Shown: one piece after another, positions 41,917 through 43,143 of the stretch
How positions within the stretch are numbered: the stretch's first letter is position 1
Layout: each line of letters opens with the position of its first letter
Source: Bacteroidota bacterium
GTDB lineage: Bacteria; Bacteroidota; Bacteroidia; Bacteroidales; Tenuifilaceae
Reading direction: 5' to 3'
Assembly: GCA_023406715.1 (NCBI GenBank)
Contig: JAEXVC010000244.1
Span: 1-43,143, forward strand
Length of the DNA: 43,143 nucleotides
Translations under genes and position numbers: made by a program
Notes under the pieces: generated by a model
Databases searched by the model: none
Told to the model about the DNA's origin: nothing
Seen by the model: only the letters and a program-made list of their open reading frames with translations

Positions 41917-43143
41917 CTAAACCTTAATAAATCTATTTAAAATAGGAATGCTAATCTTCTCAGTTTTTATAAAATAGTAACCAAAATATAATAATGCTAA
42001 ATTGATAAATACAACTGCAAAAATAGGTTTTGTAAAAAATAGAACAGTGGCAATAGAGAATATAGTTATAAACAAAATTGAATATTTTTTAAAGTGTGTT
42101 GTGTCAAACCAAATCAAGCCAGATTTTTTACCATCTCTATAACTTAAAAAATTCATAAATCCATAAGTGATAACCCTTGAAACTGCTGCACCATAAAAAC
42201 CAATTAATGGTATTAGAATAATATTGGAGATAACAGTTATTGAAGCTCCTATTAGAGTGTACTTTATGCCATAAACAGTTTTATCAGTCAACTTATACCA
42301 AAATGATAAGTTAAAGAAAGTGCCGTTTAATATATTAGCAATCAGGAGAATAGGAACAACATATAAACCTGAACGATAATCTGGACCAATGTAATATTTG
42401 AAAACAGGCAAATTGAAGGTAACAAACAGAAAGATTATCAAACAAAACACAACAAAGTACTTCATGGCCTTGCCGAATACTTGAACAGAATCAGCTTTTC
42501 CTTGATTGTTAAAGAAAAAAGGTTCAGCAGCAAATCGGTACATTTGAGTGAAAAGAACAAGCAACACTGCTAACTTGAAGTTAGCGCTGTAAATACCAAT
42601 TTGATAAAGGGCAGTGCTCTCATCGGGTAACATATACTTAAGGAAAATCCTATCAAACGACTCATTGGCTGTTCCTGCCAAACCTGCAATCAATAAAGGG
42701 AAAGAATATTTTAGTATCGATTTAAGTATAGTAAAATCGACATTGAATTTTGGGATTTTTGAATAAAACAACAACACTAAAACTGTAAGAGCGTTTTGCA
42801 CTAAGTTTGAGAAGAAAATAAAGTAAACAGGATTTACATTAGGGAATAACTGCTGATGCTGTTCTGGCGTTAAAATCACATAACAGAAAACATTAAGCAG
42901 AATATTCACAACAACACCAAATATCTTTATTGCGGAAAAAACAATTGGACGATTCTCGCTACGCAACTTGGCAAAAGGTATTGCCATGAAAGCATCAAGA
43001 GAAATAATTAATCCTAGTGTATAAACGTACGATGCATCGTAAACGGTTCCTAGTGAAAGAGCAATGCTATCGGCAAAAACAAAAAAGAAAATTGAAGCAA
43101 GTGTTGATGTTAACAGCAAAAAGTAAAACAGCGTGGAGTAAAC
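41917..43143 (-). CDS. Polysaccharide flippase (Wzx/MATE-type), 5' end outside window
   Basis: A polytopic membrane protein of the MOP superfamily that moves lipid-linked glycans across the inner membrane. About 408 codons are visible with ten or so membrane helices; GLAGTANESFDRIFLKYMLP (the middle repeat of polysaccharide biosynthesis proteins) and YGAAVSRVITYGFMNFLSYR support the call. The frame is open through the window edge, so the first part of the protein is missing. The substrate is unknown. Confidence 0.85.
   Translation of the reverse strand, partial: VYSTLFYFLLLTSTLASIFFFVFADSIALSLGTVYDASYVYTLGLIISLDAFMAIPFAKLRSENRPIVFSAIKIFGVVVNILLNVFCYVILTPEQHQQLFPNVNPVYFIFFSNLVQNALTVLVLLFYSKIPKFNVDFTILKSILKYSFPLLIAGLAGTANESFDRIFLKYMLPDESTALYQIGIYSANFKLAVLLVLFTQMYRFAAEPFFFNNQGKADSVQVFGKAMKYFVVFCLIIFLFVTFNLPVFKYYIGPDYRSGLYVVPILLIANILNGTFFNLSFWYKLTDKTVYGIKYTLIGASITVISNIILIPLIGFYGAAVSRVITYGFMNFLSYRDGKKSGLIWFDTTHFKKYSILFITIFSIATVLFFTKPIFAVVFINLALLYFGYYFIKTEKISIPILNRFIKV

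Overview
The window looks like ordinary chromosome of an AT-rich member of the Bacteroidota, most likely Bacteroidales-like. The evidence is a GH92 mannosidase, DUF4271, DUF4254, DUF6624 and VF530 proteins, an F-type ATP synthase operon that ends after atpG without atpD/atpC, start sites that mostly lack a Shine-Dalgarno sequence, and several TAnnTTTG promoter elements typical of the phylum. I see no tRNA, rRNA, CRISPR array, insertion sequence, integrase or phage gene. The presence of rnpA-yidD, mnmG, the atp operon and two perfect parS sites suggests a region on the origin side of the chromosome.

Layout. 1-2656 (minus): a GH92 alpha-mannosidase gene cut by an in-frame TAG, then a DUF3267 membrane metalloprotease. 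2796-6056 (plus): a U32 peptidase-family protein, then a translationally coupled DUF4254 / GT9 heptosyltransferase-like / small ferredoxin set. VF530 lies convergent at 6064-6294. 6597-9371 (plus): rsgA, an AIM24-family gene and mnmH, the last also broken by an in-frame TAG that sits in the loop of a perfect 10-bp hairpin. 9382-13669 (minus): a tandem UspA protein, a polyprenyl diphosphate synthase and an MMPL/RND exporter. 13971-15698 (plus): a Na/Pi cotransporter with a PhoU-like tail, followed by a clear bidirectional terminator.

15728-21452 (minus): bactofilin, a small membrane protein and atpB-E-F-H-A-G behind a canonical TTTG-N18-TATATTTG promoter. 21533-27087 (minus): a tight four-gene cluster encoding a TPR/SpoIIE PP2C-type phosphatase, a secreted ankyrin-PPP phosphatase fusion, a secreted CotH-like (atypical kinase fold) protein and a rhomboid protease. 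This is the best candidate here for an undescribed system: putative extracytoplasmic phospho-signalling coupled to membrane proteolysis. 27236-31470 (plus): an AsmA-like protein, a histidine kinase and a DUF6624 lipoprotein.

31475-43143 (minus): yidD, rnpA, hemD, DUF4271, uvrC, ade, two parS sites, mnmG, ybeY, an RsbW-like ATPase, an EnvC-like M23 protein, dut and a flippase whose 5' end lies outside the window. Most of these are housekeeping genes: tRNA wobble modification, rRNA maturation, DNA repair, haem synthesis, dUTP removal and envelope assembly.

The two interrupted genes share the codon TAG. At least fourteen intact genes in the window end in TAG, so a global reassignment is unlikely. 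Nonsense mutation, sequence error or local suppression are the open explanations.
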